From: Clostridia bacterium
Lineage (GTDB): Bacteria; Bacillota_A; Clostridia; Christensenellales; Aristaeellaceae
Direction of reading: 5' to 3'
Assembly (NCBI GenBank): GCA_017530275.1
Contig: JAFXMP010000165.1
Coordinates: forward strand, 1 to 29,069
DNA: 29,069 nucleotides
Positions 1-7,283 of this stretch are shown here, one piece after another; position 1 is the first letter of the stretch; each line of letters starts with the position of its first letter. Position numbers and translations under genes: made by a program. Below the pieces are notes generated by a model. The model was not told the DNA's origin. It worked only from the letters and a program-made list of their open reading frames with translations, and did no database searches.

Positions 1-162
1 GGAGCCTCCAACTATATTTGCATTTACGATAGCGGCGATATCATTTTTATTGAATTTAATAACATCTTCACCTATTGCTGTTACAACAGATCCAGGGTAA
101 TCTTTGTGAAGCTTCCATGTGATATAAAATATAATAAACAGAAACCATATAAAGTCCGTCAT
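1..162 (-). CDS. Small membrane-anchored protein, C-terminus cut by window edge
   Basis: Open frame starting with ATG at 162 and running off the window start without a stop (54 codons visible). The first residues (MTDFIWFLFIIFYITWKL) form a hydrophobic N-terminal segment typical of a signal anchor; a soluble polar region follows. The start overlaps the stop of the upstream gene (159-716) in an ATGA arrangement, which argues for translational coupling. No family recognised. Confidence 0.6.
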   Translation of the reverse strand, partial: MTDFIWFLFIIFYITWKLHKDYPGSVVTAIGEDVIKFNKNDIAAIVNANIVGGS

Positions 163-716
163 AGTTCATCACCGCCTTCGCGCGAAGAACGATGCGAACC
201 GCTATCGGCAAATTTTCCGTTGACCCATATTCTTTTATCGCATGACGGCTGCGGCTGCTCCTGGGAAGGATGATGATCGAAGTGCGTTTCTTCCTGTTCG
301 TCGCGATCCTGTTCTTTTTTCTTCTTTTCTGACCAGTGCCACAGGTCGTATGCTGCCCATGCGAGATAACAAACGACAGACCACGGATTCATGCTGCGGT
401 TTGCGAGCGCAGAAAAAATTTCACCGAACAAAGCGATCGGAGCGATGACATATCCGCAGGCAATAAGCGGAAGCTGAGCTGCTTTTTGATCCCTTAATGC
501 GTAAAATAATAAGAAAAACTGCAAAAATATGCAGGAAATAAAGCATATGACAGACGCCGTTGCGTCAATTACTTTCCAGCATACGATGATTCCAAGCAAA
601 ACAAGAACTGCGCAGATCGTGCCGACAAGAGGAGGCCCGCCTAAACCGGCGGCCCCCTTCTTGATGACAACAAAAGCTCCAAGGACAATCCAAAAAATAC
701 CAGCAACGATTTCCAT
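159..716 (-). CDS. Multi-pass membrane protein with charged C-terminal tail
   Basis: 185 residues. Three to four hydrophobic segments (about residues 1-20, 28-48, 55-75 and 80-105) are followed by a cytosolic-looking tail rich in K, E, D, Q and H (about 125-185). It sits between a small acidic helical protein and another membrane-anchored protein, and close to an SPFH protein, so the block 1-1938 looks like a membrane-associated gene cluster. I do not recognise a family; function unknown. Confidence 0.7.
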   Translation of the reverse strand: MEIVAGIFWIVLGAFVVIKKGAAGLGGPPLVGTICAVLVLLGIIVCWKVIDATASVICFISCIFLQFFLLFYALRDQKAAQLPLIACGYVIAPIALFGEIFSALANRSMNPWSVVCYLAWAAYDLWHWSEKKKKEQDRDEQEETHFDHHPSQEQPQPSCDKRIWVNGKFADSGSHRSSREGGDEL

Positions 717-719
717 AAA

Positions 720-950
720 TCATTTGCAGGCTTGCTCGATCGACTCGTTTGCATCGTTGATGCTTGTTATAGCGTCGTCCAGTGCGTCAACTGCGTTTTC
801 CATTGCTTCATAACGTTCCGTTCCCTGTAGACCTTCCGGGGTGTTTTCCATACTTTCCGATTCTTCGTCACGAACGCTTTCCACGATATGAACGGCCTGA
901 CCGAGATGCGCGATGGCATCCTGCAATCTCTCCCGTCTTTTTTTATTCAT
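720..950 (-). CDS. Small acidic helical (coiled-coil-like) phage protein
   Basis: 76 residues, lysine/arginine-rich N-terminus then an acidic, Ala/Asp/Glu-rich body that should form amphipathic helices. Small proteins of this type are common hypothetical genes in phages of Bacillota. It lies 3 nt upstream of the membrane protein gene at 159-716, so the two are probably co-transcribed. Function unknown. Confidence 0.65.
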   Translation of the reverse strand: MNKKRRERLQDAIAHLGQAVHIVESVRDEESESMENTPEGLQGTERYEAMENAVDALDDAITSINDANESIEQACK

Positions 951-996
951 TCGGCATAGGAACCACCTTCATTGTACTGCGGACGCAGTAAATTTG

Positions 997-1935
997 TCAA
1001 TCGCCCATGCGCAGGATCGGGAGGAAACCGCTGTCGCCGCCGCTGTAAACGCCGGGTAGTTCGCCGTTCCATTCCTGAACGAGCGTGTATTCGATCAACC
1101 CGTCCGTAATGGATTTTGCAATTTTCTCGTTTGCTTCTGCCTCGGCTTCCGCTTTTGTGCGGATCGCGTATGCTTCCGCTTCCGCGTTGATCTTCGCAAC
1201 ATCCGCGTCGGCCTGCGCCTTAATTTTCTGGCGTTCCGCCGTCTGCTGCGCTTCCATGGTTTGCTGTTCCTGCTGCGTCTTAGCCTTTTGCAGTTCCTGG
1301 CTTGCGACCTGCTTTGCCTCGACGGCGTTGGTAAATGCGTCTGTAAAATCGATATTCTCAATGGCGACGGAAATGATATTCAGGCCGCGATCGGAAAGAT
1401 CGTTCCGAAGAAGCGCAAGGATAGACGCCGACAGATCGTTTCTATTGGCGATCAAACCCTCCGCCGTGTACTTGGAGAAGATGGATTTGACATCTTCTTC
1501 GATGCGCGGCTTGACCAGGATATCCTGATACCCTGTCCCTACGTCCTGATACAGCGTCATAGCCGTTGATTTATCGATATTGAGCGTAACAGAACCCTTT
1601 ACGGATACCTCCTGAATATCGGATGAGAATGCCTGCAAATCAAATGAAATACGCTGTTCTCGGTTATCCATGGTAATGATCGTATCAAACGGCGATTTTG
1701 GGTGGACGCCAGCGTCCAGCGTTGTATCGTGAACCTTGCCGAATGTCGTTACGATACCAGTGTATCCTGTAGGTACATGGCCGAAAAAGCTAAGCGCAAA
1801 CACGATCGCGCCGACAATGACAGCCGCAATGCCGCCAGCGGAAGAACCTCCGCTATGGGAGCAGACGCCAAAGATCAGGAACCCTAACCCGAACAGGATG
1901 ATAAGGATACCGAGGATAAAGAAACCCAAATACAT
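997..1935 (-). CDS. SPFH / prohibitin (band 7) family membrane protein
   Basis: 312 residues. Two N-terminal hydrophobic segments (about 1-25 and 33-53) precede the SPFH core, seen as VPTGYTGIVTTFGKV, a 'DAGVHPKSPFD' turn and the EQRISFD strand. A long Ala/Glu/Lys/Gln-rich helical region (about 205-285) follows, the usual coiled coil through which SPFH proteins oligomerise into membrane rings or microdomains. In bacteria such proteins organise membranes and modulate FtsH-type proteolysis; phage homologues exist but their role is not established. An in-frame GTG three bases upstream (1938) overlaps the AAGGAG ribosome binding site, so I use ATG at 1935, although the spacing is short. Confidence 0.85.
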   Translation of the reverse strand: MYLGFFILGILIILFGLGFLIFGVCSHSGGSSAGGIAAVIVGAIVFALSFFGHVPTGYTGIVTTFGKVHDTTLDAGVHPKSPFDTIITMDNREQRISFDLQAFSSDIQEVSVKGSVTLNIDKSTAMTLYQDVGTGYQDILVKPRIEEDVKSIFSKYTAEGLIANRNDLSASILALLRNDLSDRGLNIISVAIENIDFTDAFTNAVEAKQVASQELQKAKTQQEQQTMEAQQTAERQKIKAQADADVAKINAEAEAYAIRTKAEAEAEANEKIAKSITDGLIEYTLVQEWNGELPGVYSGGDSGFLPILRMGD

Positions 1936-1949
1936 CACTCCTTATGTTC

Positions 1950-2408
1950 TTAAATATCGTCGAAGATTCGCGCTGTGTTGATAAATATTTGCTTTAACTG
2001 ATCTCCATAGCCGAATCGTTCAGCGTTCACGTCGATGCTCTTGAGCAGATTCCCGTTGTTTTGCCTGAGCGTTGCCGCCTTCCAGTCGCAGAACATCTCA
2101 ACGATGTCAATGAGATCCATATCGTTGATGCCGTTCGCGAAATGTTCTGGGTGATGGCGGCAGTTGGCGTAATGATGCTCAAGCGCCGTGCTCATGTTTT
2201 TGATACACTCCTGATACTCATCCGAACCGTATTGCAGTTCGGAAAGCATGGGCGTATACTGTGTGAAAATATCGAGCTCCGGAGGTTCCAGCTTCGGTTT
2301 GTCGTGATCGACGCCGCGCTGCGTGAGTTTGTCAATGAACACACGGATATATCTTCGCACATTTTCGATATGCTTGATGGTTTCAAGCTTGCATTGGTCT
2401 TTCGTCAA
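1950..2408 (-). CDS. DUF5662-like protein (HD-type fold, first of two)
   Basis: 152 residues. The pattern H/D motif (VDHDKPK at about residue 33), LEHHYANCRHHPEHF (about 91-105) and a following acidic DLIDIVEMFCDWKAA helix matches the DUF5662 family, whose spaced His/Asp residues resemble a metal-binding HD arrangement. The family is frequent in phages of Bacillota; no reaction has been shown as far as I know. A second family member lies at 7284-7865. Confidence 0.75.
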   Translation of the reverse strand: MTKDQCKLETIKHIENVRRYIRVFIDKLTQRGVDHDKPKLEPPELDIFTQYTPMLSELQYGSDEYQECIKNMSTALEHHYANCRHHPEHFANGINDMDLIDIVEMFCDWKAATLRQNNGNLLKSIDVNAERFGYGDQLKQIFINTARIFDDI

Positions 2409-2421
2409 TCTTTTTCACCTC

Positions 2422-3573
2422 CTACGCGGCGCGGTTTCTCAAAAATGTCACGGCTTCCGCGACGGTATGAGCCGCCTGAATGATTTCGTCCGGCGTATTC
2501 TTCTCCGAAAAAGAAACCCGGATCGTGCCAGACGCCTCCTTGACCGACAGGCCGGAAGCGATAAGCACATAGCTTGGTTCGGAAGACTGGGTGTTGCACG
2601 CGGCGCCAGTTGATACGCATACGCCGCGAACGTCCAGTGCCGCAGCGAGCGTTTCGGCGTCGATTCCGTCGATCCGGTAGCTGGCCACTTTTTTGCAGGT
2701 AGATTCCAGCGCGAAATTCCTGTGAACTCCCTCTACGCTTTCCGACATCGTGCGGTACATGAGCTTTTCAAGCTCCCGGATGTAGGCGGCGCGGTCAAAC
2801 TGGTTTTCCGAAGCGAGCCTTGCCGCCTCTCCGAAACCGATGATGCCTGGAACATTCTGCGTGCCTGGACGGAGATACATTTCCTGCTCGCCGCCGCAGA
2901 GGATTGGACGGAGCTTTTCTGGATCTTTCACCCATAGGCATCCCATTCCCTTGGGGCCGTGGATCTTGTGCGCGGATACGGTAAGCATATCGGCCCGCAA
3001 AAAACGGTGGTTGATTTCGTAGCAACCGGCCGCCTGAACGCAGTCGATGTGATACAAAATCCCGGTTTTATTTTCCAAGAGCATCCCAATGGCGGCGACC
3101 TCGTTCACGCATCCCGTTTCATTGTTGACGAACATGATTGAAACGAGGCCGGTATCCTGACGCAGCGCGCGCCGAACCTGCTCTGCGTGGATGATGCCGT
3201 CGTAATTCGGAGACAGGTAGGTAACTTGAAAACCGTGGCTCTCAAGCCGCCTGAACGCCTCCAGAACGGACTTATGCTCGGACGTAGAAGTTATCAGATG
3301 CGTCTTCCCGGAGGCTCTGAGGTGCCTCGCAGACCCAAGAATGGCAAGATTATTGGCTTCCGTGCCGCCGGATGTGAAGATGATCCGGTGGCATGATGTG
3401 TCGCCAAACAGTCCGGCGACGTTTCTTCTGGCCTCATAGATCGGTTCCCTCAAGCTTTCTCCCGCCTGATGCTGGCTTTCAGGGTTGCCGAATTTTTGTT
3501 CCATGAAAGGGATCATGGCCTCTACTACCTCTCTGGAACAGGGCGTTGTCGCTGCGTTATCCAAATAGATCAT
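2422..3573 (-). CDS. Cysteine desulfurase, NifS/IscS family (class V aminotransferase)
   Basis: 383 residues, full length. PLP-enzyme features in order: YLDNAATTP at the N-terminus, SGGTEANNLA, ring-stacking His100, Asp177 in HIDCVQAAG, Schiff-base Lys203 in SAHKIHGPKG, and catalytic Cys326 in STGAACNTQ. The enzyme takes sulfur from L-cysteine as a persulfide and hands it to acceptors for Fe-S clusters, tRNA thiolation or DNA phosphorothioation. No IscU, MnmA/ThiI or Dnd genes are visible, so the acceptor is unknown; with a tRNA array nearby, tRNA thiolation is plausible inference. It overlaps a small HTH regulator by 4 nt, which may control it. Confidence 0.93.
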   Translation of the reverse strand: MIYLDNAATTPCSREVVEAMIPFMEQKFGNPESQHQAGESLREPIYEARRNVAGLFGDTSCHRIIFTSGGTEANNLAILGSARHLRASGKTHLITSTSEHKSVLEAFRRLESHGFQVTYLSPNYDGIIHAEQVRRALRQDTGLVSIMFVNNETGCVNEVAAIGMLLENKTGILYHIDCVQAAGCYEINHRFLRADMLTVSAHKIHGPKGMGCLWVKDPEKLRPILCGGEQEMYLRPGTQNVPGIIGFGEAARLASENQFDRAAYIRELEKLMYRTMSESVEGVHRNFALESTCKKVASYRIDGIDAETLAAALDVRGVCVSTGAACNTQSSEPSYVLIASGLSVKEASGTIRVSFSEKNTPDEIIQAAHTVAEAVTFLRNRAA

Positions 3574-3794
3574 AGCGCGTCATCCCTTTCAAATAGTTGT
3601 TCGATCGACAGACCTGCGCCGATTACTTTATGTATTCTGATCGCGTCGTCCAAAGTGAAGGAAGATTCTCCACGGAAACGGCTTCTCAGCGTATAGTACG
3701 GGATGCCTGTTTTTTCAGACAGCATCTGCGTATCCATATTGCAGGCGAGCATTTCGTGCCCGATTTGTTTGTACACAAACGGCGTTTGTTTCAT
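3570..3794 (-). CDS. Small HTH (XRE/Cro-like) DNA-binding protein
   Basis: 74 residues. TQMLSEKTGIPYYTLRSRFRGESSFTLDDAIRI matches a compact helix-turn-helix of the XRE/Cro type (helix, turn at TGIP, recognition helix YYTLRSRF). A good ribosome binding site (GAAAGGAGGCTCC) precedes ATG at 3794. It overlaps the cysteine desulfurase start in an ATGA junction, suggesting a two-gene unit, probably with autoregulation. Confidence 0.75.
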   Translation of the reverse strand: MKQTPFVYKQIGHEMLACNMDTQMLSEKTGIPYYTLRSRFRGESSFTLDDAIRIHKVIGAGLSIEQLFERDDAL

Positions 3795-3820
3795 GGAGCC
3801 TCCTTTCGTTCGATTGAGAA

Positions 3821-4264
3821 AACCATGCCCCTTTCAGGACTGAAGAAGATTGATCTGTTTACACCCGAAATTTGAATTAACTTGTTCAATATTGCGATCG
3901 CATCAAACGACCATGCAGAATATCTGTATCTTTGGCGTTTCACGACACGAAATAATGTATAGCGAGTCTTTCGGAATATCGGATTTGCGAAGGAATATAA
4001 GCGCGTGGCGGCATATGGCTGCGTATAGCGGTCTTTAATAAGCATTAGCATTGCTTTTTATTTTCATACAAAATAGCTGGCATACAACCAGCATCATTTG
4101 GAACCATATGGAGCGCGGATTTCCCACGCGGAAGGTGGAATAGCTTTGTTTCATTCGTTTCCGTCTGAAACGCATGTATCCCGTTTCCCGCAGCGTTATA
4201 CTTCATCTGCGGCTGAAGCGGTGTTCACTTCTCAAAATTCTTCAGCCCTGAAAGGGGCATGGTT
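3821..4264 (-). ncRNA. Candidate structured RNA (about 444 nt) closed by a 27-bp stem
   Basis: The arms 3821-3847 and 4238-4264 are inverted repeats matching at 26 of 27 positions. Read as minus-strand RNA the odd position is a G.U pair, whereas on the plus strand it would be A.C; this favours a minus-strand transcript. Internal helices include GCTGG/CCAGC near 4076-4095, CGTTTC/GAAACG near 4159-4175 and a stem round an AT-rich loop near 4038-4064. It fills the 527-nt gap between an unknown gene and the HTH gene. An 86-codon ORF here overlaps one arm and I do not accept it. Alternatives: a MITE-like element, or a long leader of the HTH/desulfurase operon. Confidence 0.6.
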
Positions 4265-4321
4265 ATGTATATGAATCAATCGGCGATGGGCGCGGTTGAC
4301 CTTTTCGCCGATTCCAAACGG

Positions 4322-4960
4322 TTATTCGGCGTGCGTGTTCATGAATGAATCGACGGATTCCTCGAAGGTTTCCGTCATGTTGAAAGCAGGTTCGATCACG
4401 ACTTCGATATCCAGCATGGCGTGATCAAGCTGGTCGGAAACCGCGTTGGCCTCGTCCGTATACTTTTTGGCGAGGAGCTTAGCGAGGTTCCTGTCGAAAT
4501 CAATGGTGGTGACAGATTTGATGTCGTAAACATACGGCACCTGATCGCCGTTGACGTTGAATTTATAGTCGCGCCCCTGGGTGGTTGATTCCGTATTCTT
4601 GATGGACGCGAGGCGGCGAAGCGCACCGGCTACGTTCTGGCGGATTTTATTCGTTTCCATTGCCGCGTCAAAGCAGATGGGTTTATAGCCGCGCTTGGCG
4701 GTTTCGACTGCGGCAGCCAGCTTGAACTTTTCTTCCGCGATTGCCTGATAAAAATCGATAAGCCCATCCACCTTGTAATCGCCGAACAGACGCTCCTGAG
4801 TAGCGTCGATCTTTTCGTCCTGCGCGTCCGGGTTGGACTTCTTGCGCAAATGTTCCTGAACCGTCCTGGTGACATTGTTGCGGTTAATGAAGTACGACGC
4901 TGTTGCATTCAGCATTTCATTGAGATAATTGTGGTAGCGAAACGATTCTTTGAGATTCAT
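4322..4960 (-). CDS. Unknown protein with shared acidic-aromatic C-terminal tail
   Basis: 212 residues from ATG at 4960, chosen because AAAGGA lies 8 nt upstream; a longer frame to 5008 has no better site. Largely helical and soluble, with YHNYLNEMLNATASYFINRNN near the N-terminus and alternating charged stretches after it. It ends in EESVDSFMNTHAE, resembling the D/S-x-F-hydrophobic tail seen in five other proteins of this window. No family recognised. Confidence 0.7.
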   Translation of the reverse strand: MNLKESFRYHNYLNEMLNATASYFINRNNVTRTVQEHLRKKSNPDAQDEKIDATQERLFGDYKVDGLIDFYQAIAEEKFKLAAAVETAKRGYKPICFDAAMETNKIRQNVAGALRRLASIKNTESTTQGRDYKFNVNGDQVPYVYDIKSVTTIDFDRNLAKLLAKKYTDEANAVSDQLDHAMLDIEVVIEPAFNMTETFEESVDSFMNTHAE

Positions 4961-4976
4961 AGGCATCATCCTTTCC

Positions 4977-5186
4977 TTATGTAACGGTTCCTTCCGCCAA
5001 TGCGACAACCGGATTGCAGGTGGCGTAGTTGGCCAGGAACCTGAATGTTCTGCCAGCGTCCATGGGCGATTCGGCGACAGCGTGAATCAGGCAGTGCTCA
5101 ACGTCGCTGTTGGCAGGACATTCAGAGCATTTTTCTGAGCTGTCGCAGAAATGCTTGGCTGCGCTTTTCAAATCAACACCATTCAC
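4977..5186 (-). CDS. Small Cys-rich protein (possible zinc-binding)
   Basis: 69 residues with CDSSEKCSECPANSDVEHC, a spacing of cysteines and a histidine (about residues 14-32) that could bind zinc or another metal. The ATG overlaps the stop of the gene at 5183-5368 by 4 nt. No family recognised; function unknown. Confidence 0.6.
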   Translation of the reverse strand: MNGVDLKSAAKHFCDSSEKCSECPANSDVEHCLIHAVAESPMDAGRTFRFLANYATCNPVVALAEGTVT

Positions 5187-5368
5187 GATACATCCTCCCG
5201 TCCCACATCGTTCCGCGACAAAACAAGAACCTGCTCCCTGCCAAAATTCGCGTTCAGAAACGCGGCGAGGAGCTTTCCGTCCCTGTCCGAAGCATCTACG
5301 ATGACCTTTTTATTGACTGATTTGTCTGGCATATCCTGTAGGTTATGAATGTAGTTTCCTATTTCCAT
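5183..5368 (-). CDS. Small hypothetical protein
   Basis: 61 residues: MEIGNYIHNL then a strand-like KKVIVDASDRDGKLLAAFLNANFG segment and a second strand QVLVLSRND. This could be a small alpha/beta fold, but I recognise no family. It is translationally coupled to the Cys-rich protein that follows (ATGA overlap) and lies 9 nt after the GP88-like gene. Confidence 0.6.
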   Translation of the reverse strand: MEIGNYIHNLQDMPDKSVNKKVIVDASDRDGKLLAAFLNANFGREQVLVLSRNDVGREDVS

Positions 5369-5377
5369 ACGGCCAGT

Positions 5378-6004
5378 TTAATGCTCAGTAAAGCATACTG
5401 ATTCTCCTTTCTTCAGATCCCAGCACGAGCATCCCGTCATCACGCAGTCGCCGCAATACTTTGGGCATTGCTGTGCGGAAGAAGGAATGTGGCCGCTGTC
5501 TTCGTTCTTGAAGCGTATATAAGCGACCGGGAAACAATGTGGATTTGGCTGCGTCCAATTTCCCCATGCGCTGAATACCATATGGAGGTTTTCCGGCAGA
5601 TCACCGTGTTCGTCTATGTATCGATTAACGATGTATCCCTTTTTGGTGAAAGCGAGGAACTGCGTATGCGGCAGTTCCTTGGCGACACGAACCATCATAG
5701 AAAAGAAAGCTTCGTCCGGAATATCGCCTGACGAAAAGTAACGGAAAAACCGCGAATGAAACGCTGCGATTTTTATGTCCGTTTCAAATTGTTCAGGCGA
5801 TTCTTTCCAGATATCAAAATTCCGTTGGAGAAGATCTTTGTTATGCCGGAACGCGAATCTTCCTCTGCGCGCGTAACACTTTTTGAAGCACGGCGCGTTT
5901 GGATCGCAAGTGCTTCCGACAGGAAGGCTGACGGATGGTATATCTGCGCCGAGCTTTGTGATGCCGTGTGAGATATGGACGTGCTCCATTACCATTGACG
6001 CCAC
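5378..6004 (-). CDS. GP88-like phage protein with Cys-rich motifs
   Basis: 208 residues. The order 'SLPVGSTC....PCFKKCYARRGRF' followed by RNFDIW matches the GP88-like family of phage proteins, in which the C-x3-CYA motif is the signature; a second cysteine cluster (CPKYCGDCVMTGCSC, about residues 180-194) could bind metal or an Fe-S cluster. The function of the family is not known to me. The annotated start is a GTG at 6004 with GGAAG upstream; ATG at 5995 or 5989 is possible. Confidence 0.7.
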   Translation of the reverse strand: MASMVMEHVHISHGITKLGADIPSVSLPVGSTCDPNAPCFKKCYARRGRFAFRHNKDLLQRNFDIWKESPEQFETDIKIAAFHSRFFRYFSSGDIPDEAFFSMMVRVAKELPHTQFLAFTKKGYIVNRYIDEHGDLPENLHMVFSAWGNWTQPNPHCFPVAYIRFKNEDSGHIPSSAQQCPKYCGDCVMTGCSCWDLKKGESVCFTEH

Positions 6005-6186
6005 AGCTTCCTTTCACATAGAGGAACTCTGCGCAGAAGAGAACGCTTTACCGTGATCGTTGATACGCACCCTCTCTTTTTAACGAATGCGTAACCGTTT
6101 CCAATGTCTTTGACGAAGCTGACGGCAGTGCGCCTGATCCCGTAAGCGTCGTACAGCCACAGTTTTTTCCCGAAAAACATGAGCAT
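5989..6186 (-). CDS. Small basic hypothetical protein
   Basis: 65 residues, basic (many K/R), beginning MLMFFGKKLWLYDAYGIRRTAVSFVK, with strand-like alternation. GAAAGGAG precedes the ATG at good spacing, and the stop overlaps the GP88-like gene start by 16 nt. It resembles small phage proteins with a single beta-barrel-like fold, but no family is recognised. Confidence 0.55.
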   Translation of the reverse strand: MLMFFGKKLWLYDAYGIRRTAVSFVKDIGNGYAFVKKRGCVSTITVKRSLLRRVPLCERKLWRQW

Positions 6187-6429
6187 TGGAGATCATTCTC
6201 CTTTCGTTTTTTTTATCGCGGTTTGATGTTCGCACCATCTGCGTGTCTCGCCGCGAATGACATTCAACGCGGCGGGCACGACCATAGAAGGCAAAAATCG
6301 CCCTTCCCTTCCGATGAAACCTGGAAGGTTCGCCATGGAGATTTGACGAATATTACATCGTGCGAAACGAATGAACGCTATCTGATCGCGTGAGTTACTT
6401 TGCTTTTGAATATGCGGCCGAGATCTGCT

Positions 6430-6467
6430 GGTTACTTCAGAAATCGGTTCTCATTTCTGAAGTAACC
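6430..6467 (-). other. Perfect 15-bp inverted repeat (hairpin, 8-nt loop)
   Basis: Arms 6430-6444 and 6453-6467 (GGTTACTTCAGAAAT and its complement) around an 8-nt loop. No T-run follows on either strand, so a simple intrinsic terminator is not indicated. It may be a structural helix of the RNA candidate around it, or a protein-binding dyad. Confidence 0.75.
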
Positions 6468-6840
6468 GCAGAATCGGCGGAATATTCTAAAGCTAAGTAG
6501 CGAAGCGCGTTTACATCCTGCAAAACGTGGATGCGCTGTTCTTTCGGTTATACCTGAAAGATTTGATGTGACTATGTATGGCCATCAAACATTTTTCATA
6601 GCGTTTTTTTACTGTGTGAGTTTCGTGCAATCCACTATATATCCCCGGAGCCTCATATGTCTGCGCAGTCGGACATGTGCGGGGCGCGATGAGCTGCATG
6701 GCGCTCGCGTGGTTGGGCTGTGTCGGTTTCTTGCTTGGAGGCGCTTGGTTTTGTTGGTTTGTGGGTGGCAATCTGCCTTTAGCCAGGCTGATCCTGCGGC
6801 TTGTGCCCATCTGCCTCCCAGTTCCTGTTCCCGGCGATGC

Positions 6841-6870
6841 GTTACTTCGGCGTATCGCGCGAAGCACTCA
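6841..6870 (-). repeat. Conserved hairpin motif, copy 1
   Basis: 30-nt motif identical at 25 positions to 17647-17676. Plus-strand reading: GTTACTT, variable pair positions, GCG-TAT-CGC, bulged purine, variable pair positions, AAGCACTCA. The two variable pairs are C-G and G-C here, and T-A and T-A in copy 2, so pairing is maintained. This indicates selection on RNA (or cruciform) structure. Confidence 0.65.
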
Positions 6871-7019
6871 AAATGTACAAGTACATGCTGAGCGGTTTAG
6901 CATTGCAATTGAAACTCTGATTTTATATTCTTTGCATTATAGCGTGAGTGACAGCGTGTGAGAAAACGTGGAAATTATCCTATTTTTTGATATGCTTAGA
7001 ATCAAAAAAGTTTGTTTTC

Positions 7020-7265
7020 TCAGCTCGCAAGGATATCGATTTTACAGGCTGCCTTCACCGCCTCCGTCATCCTGTATTTGCAGTCTCGCCAGCCAGCGAA
7101 GTACCCGCTGAGCAGCCCTTCCGCCGTTGCGATGAAGTTTTCCTTTTTACAGGGGACGCTGGCAAGGAAGAGATCGTCCGGCGAGTACAGACGAAGCGTG
7201 CTGTCCTTGGAGATGGTATTGTAATTCAGTTCAGCCTTGAATCCGTTCGGAAATGTAAACTCCAT
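7020..7265 (-). CDS. Small hypothetical protein
   Basis: 81 residues, beginning MEFTFPNGFKAELNYNTI with a run of alternating hydrophobic residues, then an amphipathic helix ending TEAVKAACKIDILAS. GGAAGGAGAAC lies upstream of ATG 7265. It lies 18 nt after the DUF5662 gene in the same direction. No family recognised. Confidence 0.6.
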   Translation of the reverse strand: MEFTFPNGFKAELNYNTISKDSTLRLYSPDDLFLASVPCKKENFIATAEGLLSGYFAGWRDCKYRMTEAVKAACKIDILAS

Positions 7266-7283
7266 ACGGTGTTCTCCTTCCTT

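Larger units (their letters stand above)
6187..7019 (-). ncRNA. 833-nt gene-free region with strong hairpins; candidate structured RNA(s)
   Basis: No convincing minus-strand gene lies here. A 15-bp perfect hairpin (6430-6467), a CCCCG/CGGGG-closed double stem round 6642-6687 and a hairpin with bulge at 6845-6864 stand out. The last is shared with the spacer upstream of the reverse transcriptase (17651-17670) and shows compensatory base changes. The stretch 6690-6840 is unusually G/T-rich on the plus strand. One or more noncoding RNAs are likely; boundaries cannot be set from sequence alone. Confidence 0.5.

Noticed and set aside
2422..3573. Cysteine desulfurase as DndA of a DNA phosphorothioation system
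   Set aside because: No DndB, C, D, E or restriction genes are present in the window.
3791..4051. 86-codon minus-strand ORF
   Set aside because: Its end overlaps one arm of the 27-bp closing stem and the HTH gene start; aromatic/Arg-rich product with no ribosome binding site.
6677..6961. 94-codon plus-strand hydrophobic ORF
   Set aside because: Lies in a G/T-rich structured region, lacks a clear binding site, overlaps the conserved hairpin and points against all other genes.
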